64,000 bases of DNA from Sipunculus nudus (taxonomy: Eukaryota; Annelida; Sipuncula; Golfingiida; Sipunculidae). The stretch is taken from positions 53,347,386 through 53,411,385 of the forward strand of contig CM049322.1 of NCBI GenBank assembly GCA_026874595.1, read 5' to 3'. The notes under the pieces are model-generated. The model did no database searches. It worked only from the letters and a program-made list of their open reading frames with translations, and was not told where the DNA came from. A program made the translations under genes and the position numbers. Positions 10,913-24,977 of the stretch are shown piece after piece; within the stretch, counting starts at the first letter, position 1, and every line of letters begins with the position of its first letter.

Positions 10913-12422
10913 AGCTAGAAGTCCAGGTGCACATATATTTCTGAATGCACATATGGGTGAAATTGACAAATACCATTTTTAGGAGGTAAAAACTCTTGTG
11001 TCAAATCAGATTTGAAGTTTGTATGAGTGTATGCTTGAAAATCCACATAAAGTGATTTTCAGGGATACAGGATGAGTGAAACAAGGAAAACTGTTTGTTA
11101 TATGGAATAATGAAAATCAACTTAGTGCCTTCCTTCGGAAGACCGTAGGACTGGAAAAAGTGCTGTAGCTCCCAAGAGGGTGGATACACTTTTGTATATG
11201 TATACCTGCACAACAATTTTGCTTTGTTCATTGCTGAATCTTGTTTTGACCATAGGTTCACAAGGTGTCAAGCGTGATCCAAGTCATGTGCATTTTCAAA
11301 CAGTTTAAAAAATGCCTTATCACTCAGATAGTGACCTCATAGATAAGACTGTATATTATCACAGATAAGGATAAGAAAAAGAGTTAGTAAACACGTGTTC
11401 ATTGCACCAGGCCTCTGGAAGTATCATATCCTAGTCTGTGGCTCATAGGGAGAATGCACATATTTTACTTCAGGGCTTTGATTGGCACATTTAAAGTAAG
11501 AGAACCAGGCTCTTAGAGCTCTGAGACCAGCTATTATAGGGGTTATGGCTGAGACCCTGATTGAATCATCACAGTGTGGCCATTACTGGAGATGGGCCTA
11601 CATGTCATATTTAAACATACTCAGAAAACCCATCCAGATCTTTGCCTGGTTCTGGTGGTATCCTTGTAAAAGGAGTATACAGAGGGCTTGACATTGATGT
11701 ACACCTGGTCACCCGAGGTTAATAACATGATCACAAGTTCTGTATTAGCATGAATAGTATATATCATGATCAACCATTAACATTATAACAATGTCATTTT
11801 AACTCATTTGCATCAGGTCTGTGATTAAAAACCACTTCTATGGGTCTTCCATTATTTATATCATATTATTCATAAAATAATGAATTTCATATGTTTAATT
11901 TCTGCATTTTGTTGATGAGTAGCAGAATTTTCAATTGATGAGTAGCACTAATTTTGAATTTGACTTTGAGAAGTCTAAATCTCCACACGCATTAACACAT
12001 ACTGTCATCTATTTCAAAATGATTAAACACAGCTGATTGGTTAATGATTTTGGCTGTGTCTCAAGAGAATTAGAAAATAAATTTTAAGGAGTGAAGTTTT
12101 CCAGAGATGACCAGGGGTTCATTGTTGTTTCAGTCTGCCTGAGTTCTGCTTTCCTTGCAATGTCGAGCCCTAGAACCGTAACGGAAGCTGAGGATGTGAA
12201 CTGTTATGTTTAATCATTTTTATCTTTCACAGATATTGTACAAGATATTGTAACCAAAGTTTTGTAATGATAATAGAAAAAAATGCCTTGAATATAGGTC
12301 AAATGATTTGGAGAGAGAGAGAGAGAGAGAGAGAAATACAATTGTCAAATGTGAGGTCAAGGCTCTTACTTCTCAAAATATTCACACCTCTTAGTTACAC
12401 ATTGACAATTTCAGGCCCCCCT

Positions 12423-12484
<62 letters not shown>

Positions 12485-12639
12485 TCCTAAAGATAGACTA
12501 ATGTGAAACAAAGATACATATTGAATAAAATGTGTGTTTAAACCGTTATGGCAAACTCCAAATAGTAAGCTATGATCAACTATTTCAAAATTTATGAAAT
12601 AATCAGGATATGTTATCACTGAACTTAAAATATACTCAG
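10913..12639. other. Downstream flank without a recognised gene
   Basis: No supported coding exon. It probably includes the 3' untranslated region of the 10,679 exon. A (GA)n run lies near 12,310-12,333 and a pure (CT)n run of about 52 nt at 12,428-12,479; the frames there are repeat artefacts. Confidence 0.6.
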
Positions 12640-14629
12640 CAGGCTTGGGTCAAGTACAAGGGGTCAGTACTTGAGTACAAGTACAAGTACTTCAGAATTT
12701 GTCAAGTACAAGTACAAGTACACAATTTTTCAATGTACTTGAGTACAAGTACAAGTACAGGGGTCTGTACTTGAGTACAAGTACAAGTACTTTCAACTAA
12801 AAAAGCAATTTTTCTGAATATTTATTGATAAAACAATTACCTATATTATACACACTGTTACACAGTCAGATATCAGTACTGGTACACAAAAAAGTGGGTT
12901 GATGCTCCAATTGCTGAAAGTTTTTTTTTTGTTATTATAGGTAATCCAGGGTGACAGTCTTTATGGCCTTTCAGTATTTATATACACGATTACACAGTCG
13001 TATATCAGTACACAAGAAATGGTGCTTTGATGCCTATTCTGAATGACTATTCTGAATCTGCCAATTCTGTCACTTATTATATAGTGGCTTTAGAGTCTCT
13101 GTACTAGTCTGTCAGGTGTGTAAAACTCACAGCTGATCAGCAGGTCCACCTGAGGGTTGTGTATAGTTCAGCTGTGACAACTCAATTCCAGATTTACTCA
13201 TTACCAACTAGTGGTGGGCCGATCGAGTTTTATCGAAAGTCAGTCAGTTTCCTGCCACTTTCAAGCGCTCGATTAACAAAGGCAACTATCGATTACATCA
13301 TAATCATGACTATTTTTCCCAGAATGCCTATTATCTTAGAGGCTAAAATTTTTCTTCCATTTTTTTACAACATTCCGCGCTTCAAATAATTAGTCTTTGT
13401 TCCCATATTAACTTCTGTATGTAACTGAGTATAACATGGTAGATGCGAGAACAGAGGACTTAATAAACCTCTGTGAACTGGCAGGGAGCTGCAGAATTAG
13501 CGTGGAGTTTTGTAACAGATGAACATTGCACAGTATGGGCGGTATGGCGTTTAAATGCTCCATAAATTCTCTAGGTCTATGCAGCAAGTAGATGGCCTGG
13601 ATAGTGGTTTACTTCTTGTTTATTATAAATAATTAAAATGAAACTTTGAAAAGCATATCTTACTGATAATAGGAAAATATAAAAAAAGCAAAACTTCTTT
13701 TCTTTAGGTTGAATTACTAAGACATGCGGGCTGGGTTAAGAAAGTACAATTTCACAGATAATTGCATATTTCTTTATATTTGCCTGAACCGATTACTAAT
13801 CGATCATCGATCGGTTTGCTTAAACCGATGATGGATTATGAAAAAGGACCCGAATCCCACCACTAATACCAACCTGACCTTCTCAGTTACCACGGCTAAT
13901 TAGCCTGGTGCATGAGCAGATGTAACCTGGGACAAACTTACTCAGCAGAACTATTAAGTGGGTAGTGTTTCCACAAGCTGTTCATATAATCAGGTCTGAG
14001 GATAGACTATTACAGCTTTTTCCATGTAATAGTAATAGTCTAAAAAATTTGAGCTGTAATAGTAATAGTAATAGAAACAGAAGGCAAAGTAATAGAGTAA
14101 TACATATTACTTTCTATTACTTCCTGTGAGTCCCTTGATCATGAAGCATATCAGCAAATAATGCTGAACAGACTCAGTTCTTGTCCAGTAATTGTCCAGG
14201 ATGTGCCTATTGTTGAGGCAAGCATGAGCCAGCTGCCACATTGCTGCTGACCACTGGTGCTAATTACATAAGAGGACTGGACAGAGCAGGTCACAGCAAA
14301 ATAAGTTACCTGGCACAATCTGACCTTTGATTAGTGAACCATGGATAAACAGAGACATGTTTGATGTTAAATAGGGTAGACTATTATTATTGTGACATGT
14401 ACATCTTGTCTCACATCCATCAATCCATATGCTCTGTATTCAAAATAATTTTAAAAAATACATGTACTTGACTAGTACTTGAAATGTACTAGATTTTTCA
14501 AGTACATTTTAAACAAGTACATTACTAGTACTGTACTTGGTAAAAACTACCAAGTACAAGTACAGGCCAAGTACTGAAAATTTTGTACTTGAGTACCAAG
14601 TACAAGTACATGTACTTGACCCAAGCCTG
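12640..14629. mobile_element. hAT-like TIR element with CAAGTAC subterminal repeats
   Basis: The left end reads CAGGCTTGGGTCAAGTACA and the right end is its exact inverse complement, a 19-bp perfect TIR. Both ends are followed inward by clusters of ACTTGAGTACAAGTAC repeats (12,660-12,800 and about 14,460-14,615), typical of the subterminal binding arrays of hAT transposons. Flanking 8-mers match at 5 of 8 positions, so a target duplication is unproven. The interior has no transposase frame but contains a second element at 13,209-13,865. The right end is duplicated at 1-431. Confidence 0.65.
13209..13865. mobile_element. hAT-type MITE nested in the larger element
   Basis: A 657-bp element bounded by perfect 10-bp TIRs, TAGTGGTGGG and CCCACCACTA. 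The flanking 8-mers TTACCAAC and ATACCAAC match at 7 of 8 positions, the target-site duplication length expected for hAT. Near the right end are short self-complementary motifs (CGATCATCGATCG). There is no transposase, so it would have depended on a partner element. Confidence 0.75.
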
Positions 14630-15239
14630 ATATACGGGGATACAATATCAGGTGCACAATATAGTCTGAGACACTGCTGGTTATGTATTACATCTATGCA
14701 TCGTGGGATATATGCTAATAAGGAGTATATGCTAATTGAGACAATCGAAAAGAGTCAGCATTTTGCAATGCTTGTTAGTTAGTATTACTTGCCATAAACA
14801 GGGTATTTTTGTATAAAAAGGATATTTTGTACATGATTAATTGCTTCAGGTAGCAGTACATATAATGTACAGCAATAAACTTGTACAATCTGTGGATTTC
14901 TTTTCATGTTGAGTGGGTTATATGTCTGTCAGTGACATTGCTACGAGCTGATATTCCTTCAGTGATTTTCCGATCATACGCCCTTTAACATTGTTTAAAG
15001 TCATGAAATTTTAAATTTTGCCATGAAATCATTTGAAAAATAACTTTTGTCATGAATCATTTTAAAAACGTCCTTGACAGTTTGAGAATTTACATATCTG
15101 TATTTTGTGTATATTGCTAAATGGTGTAACAGCTCATCGCACGTGTCATGTATAATACATTATACATTTATCTGAAACCGGGAACGTAAAAGAAATCCGC
15201 CTTGATAGCAAAATATTAAGCTGAATCCCACAACATTTG

Positions 15240-17127
15240 ATATGTGACAGATTATTGCATAAAATCTGGGGATGATAGCTCCTGAGAAATTATGGGTTAA
15301 TGTACAGATGACCAATGACCCCCGTACCAAAAAGTCAAGGCAGGTGGCGCCCTGATTTTCATACATGATTCATGTGACCAACACTGGCATAAAATTCAGG
15401 GGCGTATCCAGGATTTAAGAAAAGGAGGGGTCCAACCCAGGAGGACTATTGACAAAGCCTAAAAAAAGTCCCCAGGTCCAGAAAAGGGGGGTTCCAGGCC
15501 GAAAAATTGGTCTGAAACACTTTAAACAAGGCCTACAGGCCTAATGTGAACATGTGCATTGGGAAATACATCAGTTTTAATGCTTCAATGCTAGACCATT
15601 ACTTCTCATATATATGAACAATGCAAGTACTAAACATTCTGAATAAGAAACAATTACACAAACATCACTGCTGAAATTTTGGCCTGGGTGCACACAACAC
15701 AAAAATGATTGTAGCTGGCACCACCAGTCTTGTATACAACAAAGCTATCAGAGATATATACATATGCCCAATTTCAGACTGATATATCAAACCCCTCCTG
15801 AGAAATAAGCAGGGACACACACTGTGCAAAAATTATTGTAGGTGGCACCACCAGTCTTGTATACGACAAAGCTATTTGATATGTATAAATATGCCCAATT
15901 TCAGGCTGATATTTCAAATTCCTCTGTAGAAATAAGCAGGCATATACAATGTGCAAAATTAATTGTAGGTGGCCACACCTGTCTTCTGAACGAGAAACCC
16001 ATCAAAGTCACATAGACAGGTCAAAATATGAGGCCAATACATCAAACTTACCTTGAGTCTGATGCATGGGGCTGACGAGGCTTGGGTGAGAAAGGCAGTT
16101 GTCCCGAGTGAACTGTGACAAATTTGCTGGCTCAGGCTACTGCACTGAGTGAACTTTTGACCTGTACCTGGCTGCACTGAGTGAACTCTTGACCTGTTGC
16201 ATAATCTGACACAGTTGGCAGTCTGCCAAAGCTATAAATAGATCCAGGCTGAACTTTGGTGCCAAATCTGATGCACTGGGCAGTCTGCCAACGCTAAAAA
16301 TAGAATTCAGCTACTGCACTGAGTGAACTCCTGACCTATATCTGGCTGCACTGAGTGAACTCTTGGCCTGTTGCCTAATCTGAAACAGTTGGCAGTCTGC
16401 CAAAGCTATAAATAGACCCAGACTGACCTTTGGCCTGTTGCTAAATCTGAAATAGTAGCCACACCATTGCATAAGCTCGCAGATTGGCTCCACGTGCAGC
16501 CCTGAGCGGCATGACACCCATGAGATGATCATATGCCTTGTGCTTGGCTGCACTGACTGAAATCTTGACCTATATCTGGCTTCAATGAATGAACTCTTGA
16601 TCTGTTGCCAAATCTGAAACAGTTGGCAGTTTCTCAACCTTTTTAAAGATACAGACACAATCTTGGCCTGTTCGTAAATCTGTTTTAACATACTGAGAGA
16701 CTTTGACTAAAATGTATTTTTTTCAAGCTGCTATCTGAATTTACTTAGATTTTACAGGGGAAAAGCTGAAACCCTTCCAAAGTATTCTCGTAAACGGTCC
16801 AGCCAAATTGTTCAATATTTTACAGAAATTATCCCAGAGGCGAACCCTCTCAAGTTTGTTCAAATGGTTTGCGTTTAAGAAATTTTGGCGGAGTTACGCG
16901 AAACTAAGTAATTTGGCAAAATAAGCATACTGACATAGCAATCTCAGAAATGAATGGAGCTAGCATCACCAAGTTTTGTGAAAATGTTGGTCACATGACT
17001 CATATTTGAAATTGCTGATTTCTTGTCATGTGCAGGGGCGTAGCCAAGGGGGGGCCGCAGGGGGCCATTCCCCCCCCCCGGGTCGCAACCCGTACTCGCC
17101 GTTCTTTCGGAATTTCACTGAATCTTA

Positions 17128-17169
<42 letters not shown>

Positions 17170-19310
17170 TTAAATTGAATTGGCTATCAGTTACGGATCC
17201 AGAGCGGGCTCCTTCGACGCGCGGACCCCGTTGAACTGCAGTGTATATCATTCATTTAACTTTTCAATTTTCGTGATTAATTTTTGTTTTTCATATTCCT
17301 TTTTCTTAATTAGCAATTAGATTTTATTAAAGTTATCTGCAGTTTATTACTATCAAATTTATTAGTTGAGTATAAGGATATTTATGAACAGTGGCAGAAC
17401 AACTGCAGAAAACTAGGCCTTGGTTGGGTCGACCGTGAACAAACTCAGGCTCCTCTGGTGATACCGGTACTCGAACTCGCGATCTGTGATCTAAGGAGTC
17501 CTGTGTGCTGTCGAAACCACGGAATCCGGTAAAATGCAAAGTTTAACATAGGACTTCAGCATATCAGTTATTACACTCCGAGCATTACATTTAAAAGATA
17601 ATATTTTGCAAGTTACGAACGTAAATGCGCCTTTGCGCCATTGACTTTTTTTAACGATAGAAATTTTATATCCTAATTTTGAAATAATATAACTTTTAAA
17701 TATTGAACCTCTCTACAATTTCACTATATAGCACAAAGACATAAGGGAACAATATTTCAGGAACAGGAAGTCCTCATTTTTGGTGAAAATTGCCTCAAAA
17801 TGTCCTTTTTACATTGATTATTAAAATAAGCCCCAATATCAGAGGGGGATACCTCCTCCCATACCCTCCCCATGTACCTGTAACTAACTTTAATGAACAA
17901 TAGTTCATATTTGAAAATAAAGAAAAATTATATTTTCATACACTAAAATATATAAAGTAAAGTAGTAGTAATAATAATAATAATAATAATATATACGTAC
18001 ATATACACATATATAACAGTTTTCATAGTACCAATACTTGCATAATAGCACCCCCCCCCCCCCCCCCCCGTTTTCAAATTTCTTGATCCGCCACTGATCA
18101 CGGCCCGCTCCCCTGCCTCAATCCTGGCTACGCCCCTTATGTGAACACCTGATGAGCAACATGTGATCACCTCATGGGTGTCATGCCCCTAGGGCTGCAT
18201 GTGGAGCCAACCTGTGAGCTTATGCAATGGTGTGGCGCCGTCCGTCCTCTGCATGCTAACCAATACTATTTCGAAAATGGCTGGAGCTAGCATCACTAAA
18301 TTTTCTGCTAAAGATTAGTCGTCTGAAAAACTTTATCGGATTTTGCTTATTTTATGGCTAATTGCATTTTTAGCGAACCTGTGAGCTTATGCAATGGTGT
18401 GGTGTTGTCCGTCGGCCGTCGTCTGTACATTAGCCTATATTATCTCTTAGGAGTCGGTCAAGGTATTGGTTTGTAATTTTGCATGTTCATCCATACTGAA
18501 AGTTTTCTCGTAAACCAGACAGGTGGCACCACTTACCTTTCCGTTTCGTAGAATAGATTAATACACTTTTTTTCAGGAGTGATTCTCAATATTAGCCTGA
18601 AATTGTACATATCTATAGATTTTGCACTCCTCCTTCTTGTACTCAAGACTGGTGGCGCCATCTGCAATCGTTTTCCCATTGCTTCCATCCGTACATGTGC
18701 TTTTGGTGAAAACTGCTTATATCTCAGGGGTGTGTCAAGGTATTGGACTGATATTTGGCATGTTCATCCATCTTGGAAAGTTGTTTCTTAAACCAGACAG
18801 GTGGCGCCACTTGCCTTTCCGTATTCTTATAATAAATTAATGCCCATTTCTCAGGAGGGATTAGAAGTATTGATCTGAAATTGTGCGTAAACCAGACAGG
18901 TGGCGCCACTTGCCTTTCCGTATTTGTATAATAAATTAATGCCCATTTCTCAGGAGGGATTAGAAGTATTGGCCTGAAATTGTGCATATTCATTGATCCC
19001 AATATCGGTCGTACCGTCTGCAATCGTTTTCCCGTGGCGTCCATCCGTACATGTGCTTTGGGTGAAAATTGCTCATATCTCAGGAGTGGGTCCAGGTATT
19101 GGTCTGAAATTTGGCATGTTCATCCATATTGGAAAGTTGTCATGTACACCAGACAGATGGCACCACCAATCTTCCGGTTTTTGTAGAATAATTGAATGCC
19201 CTTTACTTAGGAGTGATTTGCATTATTTGTGTCCTGAATCCCGGTGTGTTCATTGATTATGATTGGTTTCTGCAGTTATTTGAGACTGGTGGCGTAACCT
19301 TTATTTTTTT
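15240..19310. mobile_element. Foldback-like element (copy 2)
   Basis: Duplicate of 1,040-5,100 with the same inverted arms and nested TIR element. A right-arm sub-repeat has been duplicated locally: a block of about 100 bp containing CAGGTGGCGCCACTTGCC appears twice near 18,795 and 18,895. This shows the sub-repeats still expand and contract. Confidence 0.5.
17034..18137. mobile_element. TIR element AGGGGCGTAGCC (copy 2)
   Basis: Counterpart of 2,887-4,045 with the same ends. It is about 55 bp shorter, largely because of the shorter (TA)n run (17,130-17,166), and the poly-C tract near 18,050 is longer. No transposase. Confidence 0.6.
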
Positions 19311-19410
19311 TTATATTTGATGCTTTTACCCTTTACCGAGACCGCCCAATTATATTGATACTATCAGATTCGCAACTTTAGTTTCCTCTGAGTCCTTACA
19401 CCTCAGTTGG

Positions 19411-20330
19411 TTGTTTATTAGGGCCCAACCTGAATATTTATCACCCTGTCCATCCGTCTGTTCGCTTACTCTTTCTGTTTGTCCGTCAGATTTGTTTCCT
19501 TATGATAACTCCAGTTTCGATTGACATATAAATTTCAAACTTGATTTATATATGGCCCATGTCTAAGGCAAAAACTCTTTTGATTTTCGGGTCATGAGGT
19601 GAAAGAAAATGGTCACAGGACCCACTTTATTAATAATTTAAAAGATTGTTGATGCACTTTAAGCCAAACTGTTCATCCCAAACCTTCCATCTTGCAAATA
19701 TAGCAATGTAACAATGTAACAAAACTTTCGATTTTTTTGGTCAAAAGTCAAGGTCACAGGGCCCACTTATCTAAAAAGGTTGTGGATGCACTTTCCATCC
19801 GAAACCTTCCATCTTGCACATTTAGCTGACCTGTAAATAGTTGAAACTTTTTGATTTTTGGGGTCACAACGTCAAAGGTCACAGGGGGCCATCTGTCCAC
19901 ATATTTGTTTCCGTATGATAACTCCAGTTTGGATTGTTATATTGGTTTTAGACCTGGCTTTTAAATGGCCCACATTAAAGTCAGAACTCTATTAATTTGT
20001 GGGTCATGAAAACAAAAGGTAAAGGCCACAGGACCCTCTTCTTAAAAGACATTGTGAATGCATTTTAAGCCAAACTTTTTCATCCCAAACGTTTCGTCAT
20101 CCACGTGGTGCACCTTATAATAGGAGAAGGTTCTTTTGATTTTGGGGTCACTAGGTCAAAGGTCAAGGTCACAGGGCCCATCCAATTTCAATTTAGTTTA
20201 TGGATGATAACTTCAGTTTGGGTAGACAGGTGGGCTTCAGTCATGTCACTGGACTCAGATTTTAATAAAGCTCATAAACATATCCTTATAGACAAAATAA
20301 TCTGAGCGTCGAGACCCATGGGTCCCTAAT
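19411..20330. repeat. AGGTCA-rich tandem repeat (copy 2)
   Basis: Counterpart of 5,221-6,060, with the same start motif and the same GAGCGTCGAGACCCATG end. It is about 80 bp longer near 19,520-19,600, where it keeps a piece (GATTGACATATAAATTTC) that copy 1 lacks. Confidence 0.7.
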
Positions 20331-20453
20331 TTTTATCCGGCATGTTAGCGGAGATTTAGTGAAATACGAAACACTGGCCTGGCCCTTTTTTATAGTTTTA
20401 AATACATTTATACCGGGGGTTTCTTGTTCAGAACAATTTGTTTCTACATAAAA

Positions 20454-20478
20454 CCTCGAAAAATGTGTACATGGAAAA

Positions 20479-20576
<98 letters not shown>

Positions 20577-22719
20577 AGCTCTAAGGATAAATACTGTATG
20601 GTAACTGTGCAGACTTAAGTTCTGTCGATATATGATTGAAGCTTCATTCGTTTAAGTGCACGGGAGTAAATACTCTGTCAGTGTAGAATATTCCATACAC
20701 TCTAAATAGAGAACCCCTATATAAGTTCACTCATCCAGTCACCGCCAGTGGGTTATATGATCAGTAGCGGGCCTAGAGCAGACCTCTGTTGCCCGTAGGT
20801 AAGTCGCATAGGGAGTAGCTAATGTGATAGAAGATGGAGATGGTTAAATATCCGTGAAGTTGAGTATTCCAGGGGCTGATACAGCTGCGTGCGCCCCCGT
20901 CGAGCTGTTTCATCTCTCATTATATCCATTTCTTTTCACAATTATTCGAGATTAATTTTCTTTTTTTTATATATATATATATTACAGGGCGACAACTTCC
21001 TATTTTTTCCCTATTTTTTTCTTATTTCGGGAAAAATCCTATTTTTTACATGATGTTGCTCCTGAAAAGAAGGCAAACAAGTCTTAAACATGTAACAATG
21101 TACTATTTGTTGCAGTCTTCGTAAAATATTTTAAATGAATAAGAGCTATAATATTGTTTGATACAGTAATATCATTAATAAACGAAACCATTCTTCATTG
21201 CAATATCTTCTAAATAACAATCATGATCATACAATTAACATATTGCAATTAAATTGCACATACCATGCTACATCATATAAAAAAATGTTTTCTGTGTTTT
21301 AATCAGTTTCATTTCAGAATTAGTGGGGTTATTATATTTATTACAGCCTTAGATCAAATTTTATTCAATTTCATCAATTAAAAAAAATGTTATTCTGTTG
21401 TTGTTAACATTTCATGCATGATTTGACAAGTTGGACAGTTGTCTGTCGGTTGTTGATCTGCGGAGGGATTGAAAAAAATGACAATACAAGGAAATAGGTT
21501 TTAAATCAAAGGCTTGTATACATACACAATTATCAGATGATATTTCTTCCTCAGACAGAAATAGCTCTGGTAATTGTAACTAATGAATGTGTGCCATAGG
21601 GAATGGCAAGGTGAGCGGGTTATACACTCCTTAATCTTTCCTTTCTTTTAACAAAAACTATTTTAGTTATTGCTAACATTAAAATAAGTCCAGTGAAAGA
21701 TAGGAATCATTTGACTTTACACAAATAAGGTTCTTTTTACAATGAATTCTATGACGAATGGTGAATCAACATAATAGGAATTAAACCGGCTACTCAGAAG
21801 TTCAGGAAAGTGAACATTTTGAAATGCCATTGTAAGAATACAGGTACTCTTGTTGGAGTCAGTTAAGATTCTTTCAGTTCTTTTAAGGATCATGAATGTA
21901 GTGATTTATGCACTGAATATTGTGTTTACATTCCAAGGAATGTTTCCTAAAAATGCTCAATTTTAATGCATATTTTAAATAACAATAACAATGATATATT
22001 TTCCGATTTGTCAGACTCACAGTAACCCCCCCCCCCCCCCCTACGGTATGGGTAACTGCCCCATATAAAAAACACCATACTGTTATACACCTGGAAGCAA
22101 AAGAAAATCCTACAGCATAATAATGGATTTTACTCTGTATGCTCACCATTGGTGCATCAGACATGAATATGAAGACTTTCTGTTGTACATATATAATGAC
22201 CAAAGTTTATGAACCTATTCAATAGGGAGGAAAAAAGAGCTTATTTTGTTCCACAAAGAGAAAAAAAAATAAAATCTTTGTTCAGAAGAAACAAACAACA
22301 GCAACCATACCCGGGGGGCCCCTAGGCATAAAAAGGATATTTTGGTGGATAAGAGTGGCTGTGGGATGTGTGCTTAGGCCATCTTGTATACCGAAATATT
22401 TTAAGTGTTTTCATATAAAAGCAATTAATCAAATTATTTCCTTACAATTACATTACTATTTTATCCAGTTTATTACATTATAATTCAAACGTTTAGGATA
22501 TTAATGAACAGCTAGGTGATCAAGATAGCATTCAAATGTTTCGACACTGCGGTATAGGGAGTCCATCCGTTAATTTACTCTGCTGGGCCGAACTAAAGTC
22601 GAAACTCAGCCTTTGTCGAGAAAAACTGTTAAAGTTTACCTAATTTTAGTAAATTTAAAACTATATTTATTAAACTTAAAGCAACAGATCTGTTCCACGA
22701 GCATGTCCAATGTGCGAAT
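20454..22719. other. 2.27 kb present only in copy 2
   Basis: Homology with copy 1 stops after TTTCTACATAAA (20,452; copy 1 about 6,194) and resumes at TGTTCGTCTGATTTTG (22,721; copy 1 about 6,203). Copy 1 has about 7 unrelated bases there, as at a deletion scar. The block holds a (TA)n/(GA)n tract at 20,482-20,572 and a poly-C run near 22,027. No gene or transposon end was recognised. It may be a deletion in copy 1 or an insertion in copy 2. It lies immediately upstream of the CRLC exon and could include its original promoter. Confidence 0.7.
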
Positions 22720-22848
22720 GTGTTCGTCTGATTTTGTTTCAAATGAACTAGTATTCGGCAAATTTCAGGTGAAGTTAGGTATTATCAAGAAGAATTTCGC
22801 CATTTAACATAGGGTCAGTTTTGTACTTTAAAAAGTGGAACTACCAAT

Positions 22849-22931
22849 ATGGAAGTTCCAGTCCTTGCTGACAGGTGTCGCTTGTGTGCCGAGCAAGGTC
22901 CACTGGATACTGCTTGGGTGGAGGCTTCAGG
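22849..22931 (+). CDS. Candidate CRLC first exon (copy 2)
   Basis: Counterpart of 6,331-6,413 with ATG, 27-codon frame and phase-2 donor (GG|GTGAAG) intact. It has Thr for Ser within GPLDSAW, and Gly for Arg in the split codon. Here it follows the 2.27 kb block missing from copy 1. As in copy 1, the function is unknown. Confidence 0.35.
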
Positions 22932-23141
22932 GTGAAGCGTTCATAGTTATCGTGCCCCACTATCGATTCAATACCAGGAATGTATAACGGAATGAGCAAG
23001 GACTACCGGGAAACACTCGATTTTACTGATTTAAAATTATTTTATAGTGTGTAACCTGATTATTGTGTTCATCCCCGTTATTATGTGTGTGTGTGTGTGT
23101 GTTAAATGAATTTCATGAAATCTTTGAGGTTTTTTTCCCAG

Positions 23142-23193
23142 GGATGTGAAGAATCTATTAGATTTTGGTGTGGATCCGGAAAATGATGAGTAA
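23142..23193 (+). CDS. Candidate CRLC mini-gene last exon (copy 2)
   Basis: Counterpart of 6,626-6,677. The acceptor TTTTTTCCCAG is conserved and the frame DVKNLLDFGVDPENDE ends at TAA. The phase matches the upstream donor at 22,931. The conserved splice signals support a real exon; the Leu to Pro change suggests weak constraint. Confidence 0.3.
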
Positions 23194-24863
23194 CCAGGAA
23201 TGTCATGAAGGAATATTCAAAAATGTAGAGTCACGCATGCATGAATATAAATGGGAATATGGACCGAATAAGTGATTGCGAACTCGAGGTTGGTAAGCAT
23301 GCCACAATAGGGACTGGAGGGTGGCATTAATTATAAGGCAAATTTCTCGTTTTAGTTTGTATTGTATATTTCAGTCAACAGAATATCAACAGAGCTATAA
23401 CGATTTTTGTTGTTGTTTTTTTTTTTACTGTAATCCGTCCGGCAAATTTTCCCACAGGCTGTTCACATGCAGTGGACGTCACTGAACGAGAACAGCATTA
23501 ATTTGGCGAATGTCTTTTGATGCTAATAATGATGAAATAATTCAAATAATGTGACGTAACAGGGTTGAAAAATTTCGACGAGCCAACAAACGGATAAACA
23601 TATGAGAATTCAATAAAAAGGTCAAGGTCACCCATACAAGTACAGCTTTGCTTAACCAAAACGTAATATTTACATGTACATTGAATTTAGACCTATAAGA
23701 TATCATTCTTGTAAAAAAAATCCCTATATTTATAATCAGTCCAAAAGTTTCTTTAAATTAATATTAGATTCCCTATAGTAAACATTCTATTAAAAATCTG
23801 GTACAGTAACATTTCTGATGGTATACATACTTTTGAAATATTCATTCATTTTCATATGATTTTGTATTTTTTAAGTACCATGTAACCGTCAACCAAGTTT
23901 CAATGGACTAATATTAAAACTCAAAACAATATTTAAAAATCTTTCCTTTTGTTTTCTCTACGAAGTGTCTTTACATTGTTGTCTTTCTAGTTACCCTAAA
24001 AATAAAATTTTAATCCTTAATACCTTATCAGGGATTAGATGGATTTTCACGAACCTCTCCATCACTTTTTTACCAATAGATTATCTTGTCAACGCACATT
24101 TGTGGAGGTCAGAGGTCATTAGGCTACTTTATGGTCTCGCAATTATTTTCCAGGAATATGATGAATTTTGAAGAAATTAAGGAGAAATGTTTACCAATAC
24201 AGTATATCACCCAAGTTAGATTCCCGGCAAAATCCATATATTTATTTAATAAGGTCACAACGCCTTTGATGGATTTTGATAAAACTCATAAATAAAAAAC
24301 CAACAAGACTTTACCAATTTATTAAATTCTCAGCATAATTCATGCATTTTTATTTAGGCCAGATGCACTATTAACTCATGAATTAGAAATTATACACCGT
24401 GGATTTACTTAACATCTTAACTGCTCAGGATTAAACACCGGAGAACTGAAACTTATTCAATCACGAATAAATGGATAAGAAATTAATAAATTGAGACATG
24501 CTATTATCTAAAATTGGAGGGGTGGTTGTCCATCAAATTCTGTACCGTGGATGTTCATCCGACTAATCAACTCGGTAGCCCTGCATATTCGCTCCCAAAA
24601 TATTTCAGTCATTCAATCATATCAGTTATATAAAAGACTGGATATTTCACCATGGAGATCGTCACAGCTGACTTTGTTATAGGACGATTCTGCCGAATGA
24701 AAGCACGAGTAGATGTCCGTCTTAAATCTTAAAACCATGCATGGTGATATTAGATTTAGAGAGCAGATTGGTCTTGATCCTTGTGTACTAAATCGTTGAT
24801 GTACTCCATTAATCAATCACACCAGATAATAGTATCGGCAAAACATAAAACAGGCATCCGAAA

Positions 24864-24977
24864 ATGATTCTGTCCGAAACAGACGTGGAGCCTGGCTACC
24901 AAACCCCCTCTGATTACCCACAGAAGATTGGTTCCGGACTTCCTGAGTCCCACGGTCGAGCGTTACCTGTTCACACA
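24864..24977 (+). pseudogene. Degraded counterpart of the 8,340 exon
   Basis: The ATG and first 13 codons match copy 1, then one extra A shifts the frame. The phase-0 donor used in copy 1 (CAAGTAAAT) reads CAACTAAAT here. If 8,340-8,453 is a real exon, this copy is non-functional. Confidence 0.25.
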
